Source: Humulus lupulus (taxonomy: Eukaryota > Streptophyta > Magnoliopsida > Rosales > Cannabaceae). From it: DNA of 64,000 bases. Below are positions 1 to 9,943 of the stretch, one piece after another. Location: assembly GCF_963169125.1 (NCBI RefSeq), contig NC_084797.1:93405868-93469867 (forward strand), read 5' to 3'. The notes under the pieces were generated by a model that was not told where the DNA came from, searched no databases, and saw only the letters and a list, made by a program, of their open reading frames with translations. The position numbers and the translations under genes were made by a program. Positions within the stretch are counted from its first letter, which is position 1. The number at the start of each line of letters is the position of its first letter.

Positions 1-2378
1 AAGGATGAGAGTAGACACAACCATAATTAAACTACAAATTACCAATAAAATAGAAATCAATCACATTTGCTCAATAAAACTTCTATTCACACAAATTTCA
101 AGAAATAGCACAACATATACAAAAAATATGCAAGATATGAGAAAAAATACCAAAAACAATCATATCTCTATTTCTTTAGGTTTTTAACTAATCTATGATA
201 TCCTTGTCCCGGTTGGCGAGAGTCAAAAATACTACTAGTTTAATAGAGTTGTAAACTCATTTAATAATGGACACCACTATTAACAACCTATTATTCGATC
301 AAAATAAGAAAACAAAATATCTTATTTTATGAGCTAGACCCACGGTTTCGATAATCATAGATTTATTCCTAGTAGTCACCGTAGGGGTGAGTCTAATAGA
401 ATTTGACTTATAATTATCTGTCTTTCGAAATCTAAACTTGTCAAAATAACTAATGAACACCTTCCGTAGAGGGACGAATCAAAGCGCCTCGAGGCCCCAT
501 TAAGCTATTGACTATGTTAAACCAATAGTGGAGATCAAATAAAATTCTTAAAATAAGCTCATTATTAAATTAAAAAAATAGCATTTTTATTATTTATTTT
601 TAGAAAATTAATGACTATGGTTTTCCCAAAAAAAAAATTAAACAGGTTAAAATTTTTAAAACCAAAGTTCTATAATTTCCTATTAATTCTAAAGTGTCAC
701 ATTGAAACAAATCCAATTAATTTAGAATTAATTGTTTGCTAATCAATATTTAGGTTTAACTAATATAATGAACCTATACAATTAAGTCCAAGTCAGGTAA
801 ATGGGCCTTTACAATTGGGCTTGTATGGAGGAAGGCTGGGTCCAGTATGTCGTTCTCACTGCAAAGGCCCCCTACTTCCATACAAGGTCCAAAAGACAGG
901 AATTTAAACATTCGTTTTATTAATTGATTAGGCCCACTATAGTCATGCAAAGCAAATGAGCCTTCACAAGTGGAATCACCCACAAGAGAGGAATTTAAAC
1001 TTTACATTTTCTAATGGGCCCAAATAAAACCTATCATTTTATGAATATTTTATTTGGCAAAATCCATATATCTAACAAACATATGGGTCACTTTATGCAT
1101 CTAAGCCCAATTGCAAAAGTATCACATATAGTGCAAACAAACATGTTATAATTGGATGGGCCTAATCATGTTACTATATGAGCAATTCTATGAATTTATG
1201 CAAAAATACCACAAATTATTTCATTTGCAAAAATACCACAATTAATTATCTAGAATTTATCAAAAAAAATTCAAATTAATTAAATTTTTACAAAAAATAA
1301 GCCAATTTAAATTAAATTTATCAACAATTAACAATAGTTAACTTAAATTTCATTTATCAACAATCAACTTAGTTTTAGGTTAATTTAAAAAAAAAATATT
1401 AATTTAATTTAAATAGGATTTATCAACAATTAATCAAAGTTAATTTCAATCTCATTTATTAAAAAAATATATTTTATTAATTGGTTGAAAAAAAAATGAA
1501 ATTTTTCAAAATTTAACCAATTTTAAATTTTAAAATCAATATCTTAACTGTTTTTCAAAAATATCTTGTATTGTTACAACTATAACTAATATTTTAACCA
1601 TTAAAAAATATATATTAATAGTTATAACAATCATTAAATATCTCAAAACAGATAATCAAATTCAAATATTCATAAAAATATCTAACTAACAATATTCAAA
1701 TTTTAAATAATTTAAATATTAAAAACTATAGAATAAAAATATATTTATATTTTCAAATAAAAATTTAATAAAAATATCAAGAATTTAAATGAAAATATCT
1801 AACATATCTGATATCATAATTATAATATTTTAATATATTAAAAGATTTAAAATTAAGTTATTAGTCTATTTTTAAATTTGAATTTGAATCTTTGTAAAAA
1901 AATATCTAATTATTTAAATTTCAACAAACAAAAATATCTTATTTAAAAAAAATTAAATGATAAAACAAAAAAGATATTTTTGGTTTTGATTATAAATAAT
2001 TTATTTTTACAATTTTTTTATTTTTCTTTAATTTAAAAAAAAAAAAATCAGTACCACGAGTGTTGTTCATCGTGTGGTTGGTGCGCGCGCGCATGGGCAG
2101 CCAGGACAAAAAAAATCCAAAAAAAATTTTGAGCAATTTTTCAAACCAAAACTATTTTCTAATTAATTTTTAAGATGTTTTACACAAAATAAAGCATATA
2201 TAAAAATTAATATCATAGAAAACACAACAAACTAACCAAAAAATTGCTAAAATTCACATAAAATCAATATGCTTCATAAAAACATGAAAACCATCCAATT
2301 ATTCAAACACATCAAATAATCCAATTTTTAACATGTTCATGCATGAAAATAAAGATTACCAAAGGCTCTGAGGCCAAT
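1..2378 (-). mobile_element. Internal (leader) region of an unclassified non-coding LTR element, truncated by the window edge
   Basis: This very AT-rich stretch has no credible coding sequence on either strand. It abuts the LTR at 2379, and directly beside that LTR is a primer-binding-site-like sequence reading leftwards, so the stretch is the part of a minus-strand LTR element just downstream of its 5' LTR. Homopolymer A/T runs and a short GC alternation near 2082-2091 are the only local landmarks. Large non-coding LTR elements (LARD-like) look like this; the other end, the second LTR and any left target duplication lie outside the window. The assignment is inference from the adjacent LTR and PBS. 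Confidence 0.6.
2361..2378 (-). other. Primer binding site, initiator-Met-tRNA type
   Basis: On the minus strand the bases next to the LTR read ATTGGCCTCAGAGCC. The common plant PBS complementary to initiator methionine tRNA is TGGTATCAGAGC, so this differs at two central bases. Its position fixes the orientation: the LTR at 2379-4220 is the 5' LTR of a minus-strand element. Confidence 0.6.
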
Positions 2379-4220
2379 TGTTGGGAAAACTTATACATGA
2401 TCTTTATTTATTTTCATGTAGATCTAATATTAAACAAATTAATATGAGATAACCTAGAACATGTTTCTAAAATTGAATTCAAAGAGAAACAAAGATAAGA
2501 ATACTTACAGTATACGCAGCAGAATGAAAGAGTCCTTCCTTTAGTTTCTCTAACTCTTGTATCATTTATGTCCCAGAGTATTATCAAGAAACTGAACCGT
2601 TCTTCTAATTTCTTCACAGTCTTCCAGTGTATCCTTAGAATAACCTAGACTAGTGTGGGCAATTCTCAACACATGAGATAGATACAGAGAGAAGAATAGA
2701 AAATAACAAAGAGGCTTAGAAAAAGGTTTAGAGAGAATCTAAAACCTATCAGAAAATCTGACTTGTGACTTGTCAAACTTGTTGTTTTGACTTCTCTCTA
2801 AGCACTCCTTTTATAGACTCAATTAGGCCATTTAATTTAATTAAAAAAATCAATAAAATAATAGCCAATTTGAAGCCCTAGGTCGAAATTATCAGGGGCT
2901 TTAAGCCCGTGAAATTTCTCATTTGATTATAAGTCCATTGGACTTAAAATCAAAGCCTGTATTATTTTCTATTGATTTAATTAATTAAATAATTATTTAA
3001 ATCATTTATCAAATTAATTATTTATAATTTGAACCTTGATTTAAACGTATTTATTAATTTAGATACCAATTTATCTTAATTAATAAATATGTCATCATTT
3101 CTCTTTTCTTCTCAAAATTACATAACTCTGTGAAACTATCCAAAATTGATCTGGTCAACTTTGATAATTAAATCAATTAATTGAGACTATCTAGATGATT
3201 TTATCCAAGGTACAATAGGGGCCATGGGCCTATGAGATCAAGCTCCAATAAGTTATCATAAATCTAACAAATAAATTTACTAACTTATTAATTCCTCGTG
3301 ACTCAACTATAGACTCAGAATTGCACTCTTGAATTCATAGAACGCTCTATAACAAATATAGATACGCTATTGATTATCTATTGTTACAACCATAATTATC
3401 ACTCAATCTTCTATAGACGGTCTACAATGAGATAGGACTAAAATGTCGTTTTACCCCTCATTGTATTTTATCCTTAAAACACTTAGCTCCTTGTAAATGA
3501 TATTTCAGTAAACTAATTTAATTACTGAAATGAGATCTCTATCATTTAACACCTTGAACCAAACTAAAAGGAAACCATCATTTTACTTCTTCATCAAAAG
3601 CTATAGATGTTCATGTCTATGATTAACACTCCCACTCAATTATACTACAGAGTTACTAAGATGTAAGTATGGGCTAGTCCGTAGGGTAAGCTGGTAACGA
3701 ACAAAACAAAGAACTCAAATAATACAATCAGTGAGAATACTAACCACTCAGAATTGAGATTGAATTTACCTATGGTCAAATATATGATATGACTAGAATA
3801 TATAATAATGGTATGTTTACTTATTTTATCAACTGTCAATATCGGTCCTGTCCGATGTAACAAATACATTCGATCTTATCTACTTTGCTAATGTTCTGGA
3901 AAGAACATAATATTGTAATGTGTAAGTAGATCATATCGTAGATTGACAAGTCAGTGTAAATCATGTGCACTGACTAATCTTTGGACTAACTTATTTTGAA
4001 CATATAATCATATTTTTATTCCACTGTGACTATGTCACTATAAATAAGATTAGCTATATGCTCGGGATTTAATAGAAGTTTATATTAAACAAATAATCAT
4101 GAAAATAAAACATGTGAGCAAAGTGATTGACCAAGTCAAAAAATGATTTCTATTCTTTTATTGATAATAAAATGAAATTACAAAGAATTTGAGTTTTAAT
4201 TAGGGCATAAAACCCCAAAA
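2379..4220 (-). repeat. 5' LTR of unclassified LTR element (1,842 bp)
   Basis: On the plus strand it begins TGTTGGG and ends CCCCAAAA, which is the expected CCCCAACA with one changed base at 4219. A second copy of the whole sequence, with the same ends, is at 55269-57136. Read on the minus strand it starts near TTTTGGGGTTTTATGCCC, the start typical of a widespread non-coding plant LTR family. Its right end abuts Tekay-1 gag sequence at 4221, so the element was inserted into Tekay-1. The target duplication cannot be checked because the left end is off the window. Confidence 0.8.
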
Positions 4221-4229
4221 ATTACCACT

Positions 4230-5274
4230 GTGCCTGGACTGACTACTTATGCAAAGGTGGTTAAGAAGGCGCTCACAGCTGAGAGCGCAAAGAACAAGAT
4301 CTGGTTGGATAACACAGCTAGGAAAGACTTTAGGAGGGTAGGACCTCCATTTATGGGTTTAGGTAGGGGGGAGGCCCCAGTGATCAGAAAAGGAAAGATC
4401 CTGATGCCTTCCCAGATCCAGGCCCTGATAGGAGACCACGTGGTATTATAATGGGACGCCAGAGCGGTAGTGAGGTTTGGAGGACTTTTCCTGAGTGCCC
4501 TAGATGCAAGAGGCATCATTTAGGGGAGTGCCGAGCAAGGGCCTGCTTTTTATGCGAGGTAGTGGGACATTTGAGAAAGGATTTCCCGAGAGCAAGAAAG
4601 GAAAAGACAAGAAAGGCGGACTAAGGCTTGTCCTCAATAGTTATAGGTCAACTTTTTAGTGTTGGAACCCCTTATACTGTTTTGTTTGATTCAGGTGCTA
4701 CGCATTCTTTTGTTGCTAGTAGAATTATTGATAGACTGAGTAGACCATGTGATTATTATGCTATGGGGTTTGGGACCTTATTACCCACTGGGAGTTAGTA
4801 GTATCCAGAAGATGGGCCAGATCAATCCTAGTGACAGTGGAGGGCAGAGAGTTATTAGGTTATTTGATAGAGTTTGTTATGACTGACTTTGACATGATTT
4901 TGGGTATGGATTGGTTAGTGAAGTATGGGGCCACCATAGATTGCAGAAGGAAAATGGTAACCTTTGAGCCTGAAGATGAGGATCCTTTTGTGTTTTTTGG
5001 CACTGTGCACGGACCTCGTATACCTATGATATATGTTCTGAGGGCTAGGGATTTATTGCAAGGTGGTTGCATAGGAATCTTAGCCAGTGTGGCTGATACC
5101 ACTCAGGTCATGCCAGTGGGACCAGAAGATACCAGACTAGTCTATGAGTTTCTGGAAGTGTTTCCAAAAGATTTACCAAGGTTGCCACCACATAGAGAGG
5201 TTGAATTTGTGATCGAACTGGCACCAGGGACGGAGCTAGTGTCAAGGGCACCTTACAGAATGGCCCCAGCATAA
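4230..5274 (+). pseudogene. Tekay-1 gag C-terminus, zinc knuckle and protease (decayed)
   Basis: Late gag is recognisable at 4230-4451. Around 4500-4600, in another frame, come the Cys-rich knuckle residues, the last reading CFLCEVVGHLRKDF; the final Cys of the usual CX2CX4HX4C pattern is replaced by Phe. Protease follows at about 4670-4720 with the active-site block [10 protein letters not shown]. The reading frame changes and stops around 4795, then resumes at 4831 with the segment MDWLVKYGATIDCRRK that links protease to reverse transcriptase. Coding ends at a stop at 5272-5274. It would have made the capsid C-terminus and aspartic protease of the element and is now a pseudogene. Confidence 0.8.
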
Positions 5275-6620
5275 TTAAAAGAACTGAAGGTATAGTTGCA
5301 GGAGCTGTTAGACTTGGGTTTTATTAGACCTAGTTTCTCATCGTGGGGTGCACCAGTCCTGTTTATAAATAAGAAAGATGGTTCTCTGAGGATGTGTATT
5401 GATTACAGAGAACTAAACAAGTTGACAATTAAGAAAAAGTATCCTCTGCCAAGGATAGATGATCTGTTTGACCAGATGCTGGGTAAAATGGTATTCTCAA
5501 AGATAGACCTTTGATCTGTTTATCATCAACTGAGGTTCAAGGAGGGAGATATACTGAAGGCTGCTTTTCGCACCTGATATGGGCATTATGAGTTCTTAGT
5601 CATGTCATTTGGGTTGACTAATGCCCCAGCTGCTTTTATGGATTTGATGAACAGAGTGCTCAAGGATTATTTGGATTAGTTTGTGATCGTCTTCATTGAC
5701 GATATTCTGGTTTATTCTCAGTCAGAGTCAGAACATGAGCAACATTTGAGATTGGTTCTATAGAGATTGAGGGAACACAGATTATTTTCAAAATTCAAAA
5801 AGTGTGAATTCTGGTTATCTTAGGTAACTTTCCTTGGTCATATTGTCAGTAAGGAGGGGATCAAGGTGGACCCAGCCAAGCTTGAGGCGGTCAGAGATTG
5901 GCCAGGCCAAAGAAGTCTTCAGAGGTTAGGAGCTTCCTTGGGTTGGCAGGTTATTACAGGAGTTTTGTGGAAGGATTCTCAAATATTGCTACTTCATTGA
6001 CTAAACTGACACGTAAGAATCAGAAGTTTGTGTGGTCAGACAAGTGTAAGAACAACTTCCAAGAATTTAAGCAGAGGTTGATTACAGCTCCAGCTCTGAG
6101 TCTTCCAACAGATCAGGAGAAGTTTATGACATATTGGGATGCCTCACATCAGGGTTTAGGTTGTATTCTTATGTAGTCAGGGAAGGTGATTGCTTATGCC
6201 TCACGCCAGTTGAAAGAGTATGAACAAAGGTACCCTGCTCATGGTTTAGAGTTGGCAGCAGTGGTCTTCGCATTAAAGGTATGGAGGCATTACCTTCATA
6301 GGGAGAAGTGTGAGATATACACTAACCACAAGAGCCTGAAGTACTTTTTCACACAGAAAGACCTGAATATGAGACTAAGGCGTTGGCTGGAGTTGGTAAA
6401 AGATTATGATTGTTAAATCTTGTATCACTTAGGAAAGGCCAACATGGTAGCAGATGCTTTAAGCCGGAAGGGTCTGGGATAGATTTTAGTGCGAGATTGA
6501 TATCTAGAGAGTTAGCTAAGGATATGACTAGAGCTAGTATAGAATTGATGGTTGGCCAACATTACACTACAATCTACGCTGTTGGAAAGAATAAAGGAAG
6601 ATCAATTGGGTGATCCACAG
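5275..6620 (+). pseudogene. Tekay-1 reverse transcriptase and RNase H (decayed)
   Basis: Reverse transcriptase blocks are readable in pieces: [17 protein letters not shown] (about 5315), [10 protein letters not shown] (about 5392), [14 protein letters not shown] (about 5600) and the catalytic FIDDILVYS (about 5692-5718), where both aspartates are intact. Connection and RNase H follow, with [19 protein letters not shown] at about 6188 and the end-of-domain motif of the element near 6420-6460. At least six in-frame stops (for example 5512-5514 and 5761) and frame shifts near 5905 and 6410 abolish coding. It is continuous with the protease upstream and the integrase downstream. Confidence 0.85.
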
Positions 6621-8005
6621 CTGACCAAGATTAGAGAGGACGTCCTAGCTGGAGTGTCCAAGGATTATACAGTGTCAAATATGGGCTTGTTGAGATACAA
6701 GGTCGGATATGTATTCCGATAGACACTGTTATCAGACGGGAGATTCTTGATGAATCTCATACTACTCTCTACCCTTTGCATCCAGGCACCACAAAGATGT
6801 ATCAGGACGTGAGATCATTGTATTGGTGGCCTAGGATGAAGAGGGACGTGACAAAATATGTGGCTAAGTGCTTGACATGTCAACAGGTCAAGGCGGAGCA
6901 TCAGAGACCAGCAGGGCTATTACAGCCTCTGGACATCTCAGATTGGAAATGGGAAGACATCACGATGGATTTCGTGGTGGGGTTACCCAGGATTGTGGGT
7001 CAACATGATTCGGTGTGGGTTATCGTGGATTGATACACCAAGTCAGCTCATTGCTTACCAGTAAGGACAACTTATACAGTTGACTAGTACGTAGATCTCT
7101 ATGTGAAAGAGATTGTGCGCCTTCATGGGGCACCGAGGTCAATCATGTCAGATTGGGATCCCACTTTCACTTCCAAGTTATGGGGAAGTTTGCATAGGGC
7201 CATTGGTACACTGTTGAAGTTCAGTACTACTTATCATCCTCAGACAGATGGACAATCTGAAAGGACGATTCAGATATTATAAGACATGTTATGAGCATGT
7301 GTGCTGGACTTTGGTGGGTCCTGGAGTAAGTATTTGCCTTTGATAGAGTTTTCCTACAACAACAGCTATTAGTCGACCATTGGGGTGGCTCCTTATGAGA
7401 TGATGTATGGTAGGAAATGCAGATCTCTCATTCATTGGGATGAGACACAAGAAAGGAGATACTTGGGTCCTGAGGCAGTTCAGAGGACTAATGAGGCCAT
7501 TGAGAAGATTAGAGCTCGGATGCTCGCTTCTCAAAGCAGACATAAAATTTATGCTGATCCCAAACGTAGGAACGTAGAGTTCCAAGTGGGAGACTATGTC
7601 TTCCTTAGAGTCTCGCCATGGAAAGGGGTGAGAAGATTTGGGAAGAAGGGCAAGCTGAGCCCTAGATTCGTAGGTCCATTTGAGATCCTGGAGAGGATTG
7701 GTCAGGTGGCCTATATATTGGTCTTACCACCGGAATTGTCGGTCGTGCATAATGTATTTCACATTTCAGCTCTTCGAAAGTATGTATCAAATGTGACTCA
7801 TGTGTTGAGTTGCGAGGATCTGGAGCTTAAGGCAGATTTCTCCTATGAGGAAGAGCCAGTCCAGATACTAAACAGAAAGGACAAGGTCCTGTGAAATAAA
7901 AGTATACCTTTGGTCAAGGTATTATGAAGGAACAGCAAGGTCGAGGAAGCGACCTCGGAGCTGGAGTCAAATATGCAGAGTCAGTATCCCAAGTTGTTCA
8001 GGTAA
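6621..8005 (+). pseudogene. Tekay-1 integrase and chromodomain (decayed)
   Basis: The zinc-binding integrase N-terminus gives HPGTTKMY ... CLTCQQVKAEHQRP (about 6779-6905). The catalytic core gives ITMDFVVGLP (about 6959), SDWDPTFTSKLWG (about 7150) and the Q-T-D-G-Q-S-E-R block (about 7245-7265). The C-terminal GPFEILERIGQVAY and VVHNVFHISALRKYV (about 7670-7785) are the Tekay-type linker, followed by a short chromodomain-like tail with VKVL and EEAT (about 7910-7955). Stops at about 7033, 7086, 7281, 7370, 7893 and inside the chromodomain make it a pseudogene. In the living family the chromodomain steers integration to heterochromatin. Confidence 0.85.
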
Positions 8006-8028
8006 AATTTCGAGGACGAAATTTCTAT

Positions 8029-8038
8029 AAGGAGGGGA
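8029..8038 (+). other. Polypurine tract of Tekay-1
   Basis: The purine run AAGGAGGGGA lies four bases before the 3' LTR start, which primes plus-strand synthesis in this family. Tekay-2 has the equivalent tract at 39007-39015. Confidence 0.85.
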
Positions 8039-8042
8039 TAGT

Positions 8043-8513
8043 TGTAACGTCCCAAATTCCTTAATATGGCTTAGTGCCTGGATTAGGAGGTCAAGAGGGA
8101 AATAATTGATTTAATGCAGTATTATGTGATTATATGCATGATTATGTGTGTTGTGTTATCATATGATTGGATTTGCATATATGTGGGCCATTTCTTATAA
8201 GAAGGGCATTTTCATAATTTTGGCCCATTGATGGCGTATTTGTATATCTATGTGCATGTACGTGATATATGGGTGAGACCACATTCTATGTGAATATATT
8301 TAAGTTATTCGGCATGAGACGATCCTAGGAAGCAAGTTAGCGATTTAGTCATAACGGGGTTAATTACCGGGCTTGAGGTGCGCCTAGGGGTAATTTGGTA
8401 CTTAGTGCATTACCGAGAATGAGCGGGTAATGGGAAATGATTTGATAACTATTTGAGGATATTGAGAGTAACGAGAATTGAAGGACATTAATTATGATTA
8501 ACGGGGTAGGTAG
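8043..8513 (+). repeat. Tekay-1 3' LTR, first part
   Basis: The LTR starts TGTAACGTCCC, the family start also seen at 31865, 39020 and 46187. It is interrupted at 8513 by Tat-1; the five bases 8509-8513 (GGTAG) are the left copy of the Tat-1 target duplication. Confidence 0.9.
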
Positions 8514-9103
8514 TGTTGACCCTGATTTTGGTCAACTGACACGGAGTCAGAATATGCTTGATGTGAATGAATGCATTGAAAAGAACGTAATAGCGAAAAG
8601 GATAAGAACACGATATTTTATAGTGGTTCGGCCCCAGGATCTGGTAATAACCTACGTCCACTTAGATTTTTATTGATGTGAGAATCAAAGGAGTGATCAA
8701 ATAACTAGGGTTCAATGAGTTTCACTAACCTCTGAAGAACAATACAATATTTCCGGTAGAATTACTCTAGTCTCAAATGATTCAAAAGCCAAAAGTCCCT
8801 TCCTTGAGCTATCTTTCTCTATTTATAGGCTCAAGGGGGATTACATGAATTTGTTACAGATATTCTCTCCTAAATAATCGGATACTAGGAGATTGTGGGA
8901 GTTAATTTCGTGATATACAAAGATCTTTATTGGAACATCATGCTGCATGCGGAACCATCGACCAGACTGGTCGCAGGAAAGACTGGGCCGCCTACTGCCT
9001 ATAATGTGCCTTCTGGTCGATACACTAGCAGAGTTCCTCTAGATGTCAGCCACGTTTCCAGGGATCACTTGCCACGTCATCAATGCCAGTTTTTTGGATA
9101 ACA
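8514..9103 (-). repeat. Tat-1 3' LTR
   Basis: On the minus strand it runs TGTTATCC ... GGTCAACA. A TATAAATA box is present at 8820-8827 (minus strand). Near the LTR start, at 9071-9078 and 9050-9056, are ACGTGGC-type elements (G-box/ABRE core; one copy reads ACGTGGC with a changed 5' base). It is the partner of 19561-20150. Confidence 0.95.
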
Positions 9104-9117
9104 TTTTCCCCCCAAGT
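9104..9117 (-). other. Polypurine tract of Tat-1
   Basis: Read on the minus strand, AACTTGGGGGGAAAA directly precedes the LTR start TGTTATCC. Tat-3 has the near-identical ACTTGGGGGGCAAA before its 3' LTR. Confidence 0.85.
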
Positions 9118-9338
9118 TTATTTATTACGAGCAATGAATAAACTTTTGAGTAAACGACCCTTCGATGACCCCACCATACATGTCAGAACCCTTCATGTGT
9201 TCTTGGAAGAAGTAACCTACTCTTGTCTAATCATGACTTTTCAGTTCCCCAATAATAATTCGACGGCTATCTCGCTTCCCCATATTTCGAAAAAGGGGAA
9301 ACTGATGATTACACCTTTTTTAATGCCACAGAAAAACT

Positions 9339-9405
9339 TATATAACATCTCCGAAGTTTTTCTTTTTCTTTTTACGCACGCCATTACTCATTCCTGAAAC
9401 CCTAA
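9339..9405 (+). promoter_or_regulatory. Promoter of the Tat-1 antisense ORF: TATA box and telo-box
   Basis: A TATATAA box at 9339-9345 is followed 58 bp later by AAACCCTAA (9397-9405), the plant telo-box often found near the transcription start of ribosome-biogenesis and translation genes. A pyrimidine-rich stretch lies between them. Tat-3 has the same arrangement at the same spacing on its opposite strand (51940 to 51871). That it works as a promoter is inference from position and conservation. Confidence 0.55.
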
Positions 9406-9516
9406 AACCAGAGCTTCCATCTTCTCCCAGAGACCATTCTTCTGCATTTTCAAGACTCAGCCCGAGAGTTCCTCGATCTTCGAAAACTCTTACCAATCTC
9501 CACGACCTTCTTTCTG

Positions 9517-9937
9517 GTAAGTCTTCGAATCTTTATGTTTCGTAATTTTGTAATGCATGCTCCTGTATGTTGACTGTTGAGTTTATCTGCTTCTAGGTTG
9601 AGATGTTTGTCAATAGAATGTCTTGTGGGTGAAAAAATTTACGAGTTAGTTTAATAGTTGGGATCATACTTTTAGGACGTAAAACCGAAGTAAAAATTCG
9701 ATTTTTAGACTAGCCGAAAAATGAGTTTTTCCCGCCCTAAGGGGAGTTGAAAAATCTTTTACGAAAAACTTTTTGCTTTCACCCTTTGATCCATTTTTTC
9801 AAACTGTTCGTGTGAAATTTTTTAGCTTTTTGCTAGAATGCTGCTGTATAAAAGCTTAACTTCTATACTCAATCAGCGTTATTCTAGAAGGTCTTAAAAA
9901 ATTCTCTATCCTCACCTCCCCATTCTTCTGTTTGCAA
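9517..9937 (+). other. Putative 5'-UTR intron of the Tat-1 antisense ORF, acceptor changed
   Basis: A good donor (CTG then GTAAGT) lies at 9517. In the Tat-3 copy the matching intron ends at GCAG just before the start codon context; here the same place reads GCAA (9934-9937), so the AG is lost. Either another acceptor (for example the CTAG near 9596) is used or splicing fails in this copy. This is inference from comparing the two copies. Confidence 0.4.
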
Positions 9938-9943
9938 AATTTA

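Noticed and set aside
2035..2095. Poly-A run and GC alternation as a retroposon tail or Z-DNA signal
   Set aside because: Only a short A run and five GC pairs within AT-rich filler; no adjacent retroposon body or flanking duplication found.
4221..8005. Integrated pararetrovirus
   Set aside because: RT is followed by RNase H, integrase and a chromodomain within LTRs; no movement or coat protein genes. It is a chromovirus retrotransposon.
8494..9397. Plus-strand open frames over the Tat-1 3' LTR as genes
   Set aside because: They cross the LTR boundary and the PPT and reappear in the other LTR (19942 onward), so they are LTR sequence.
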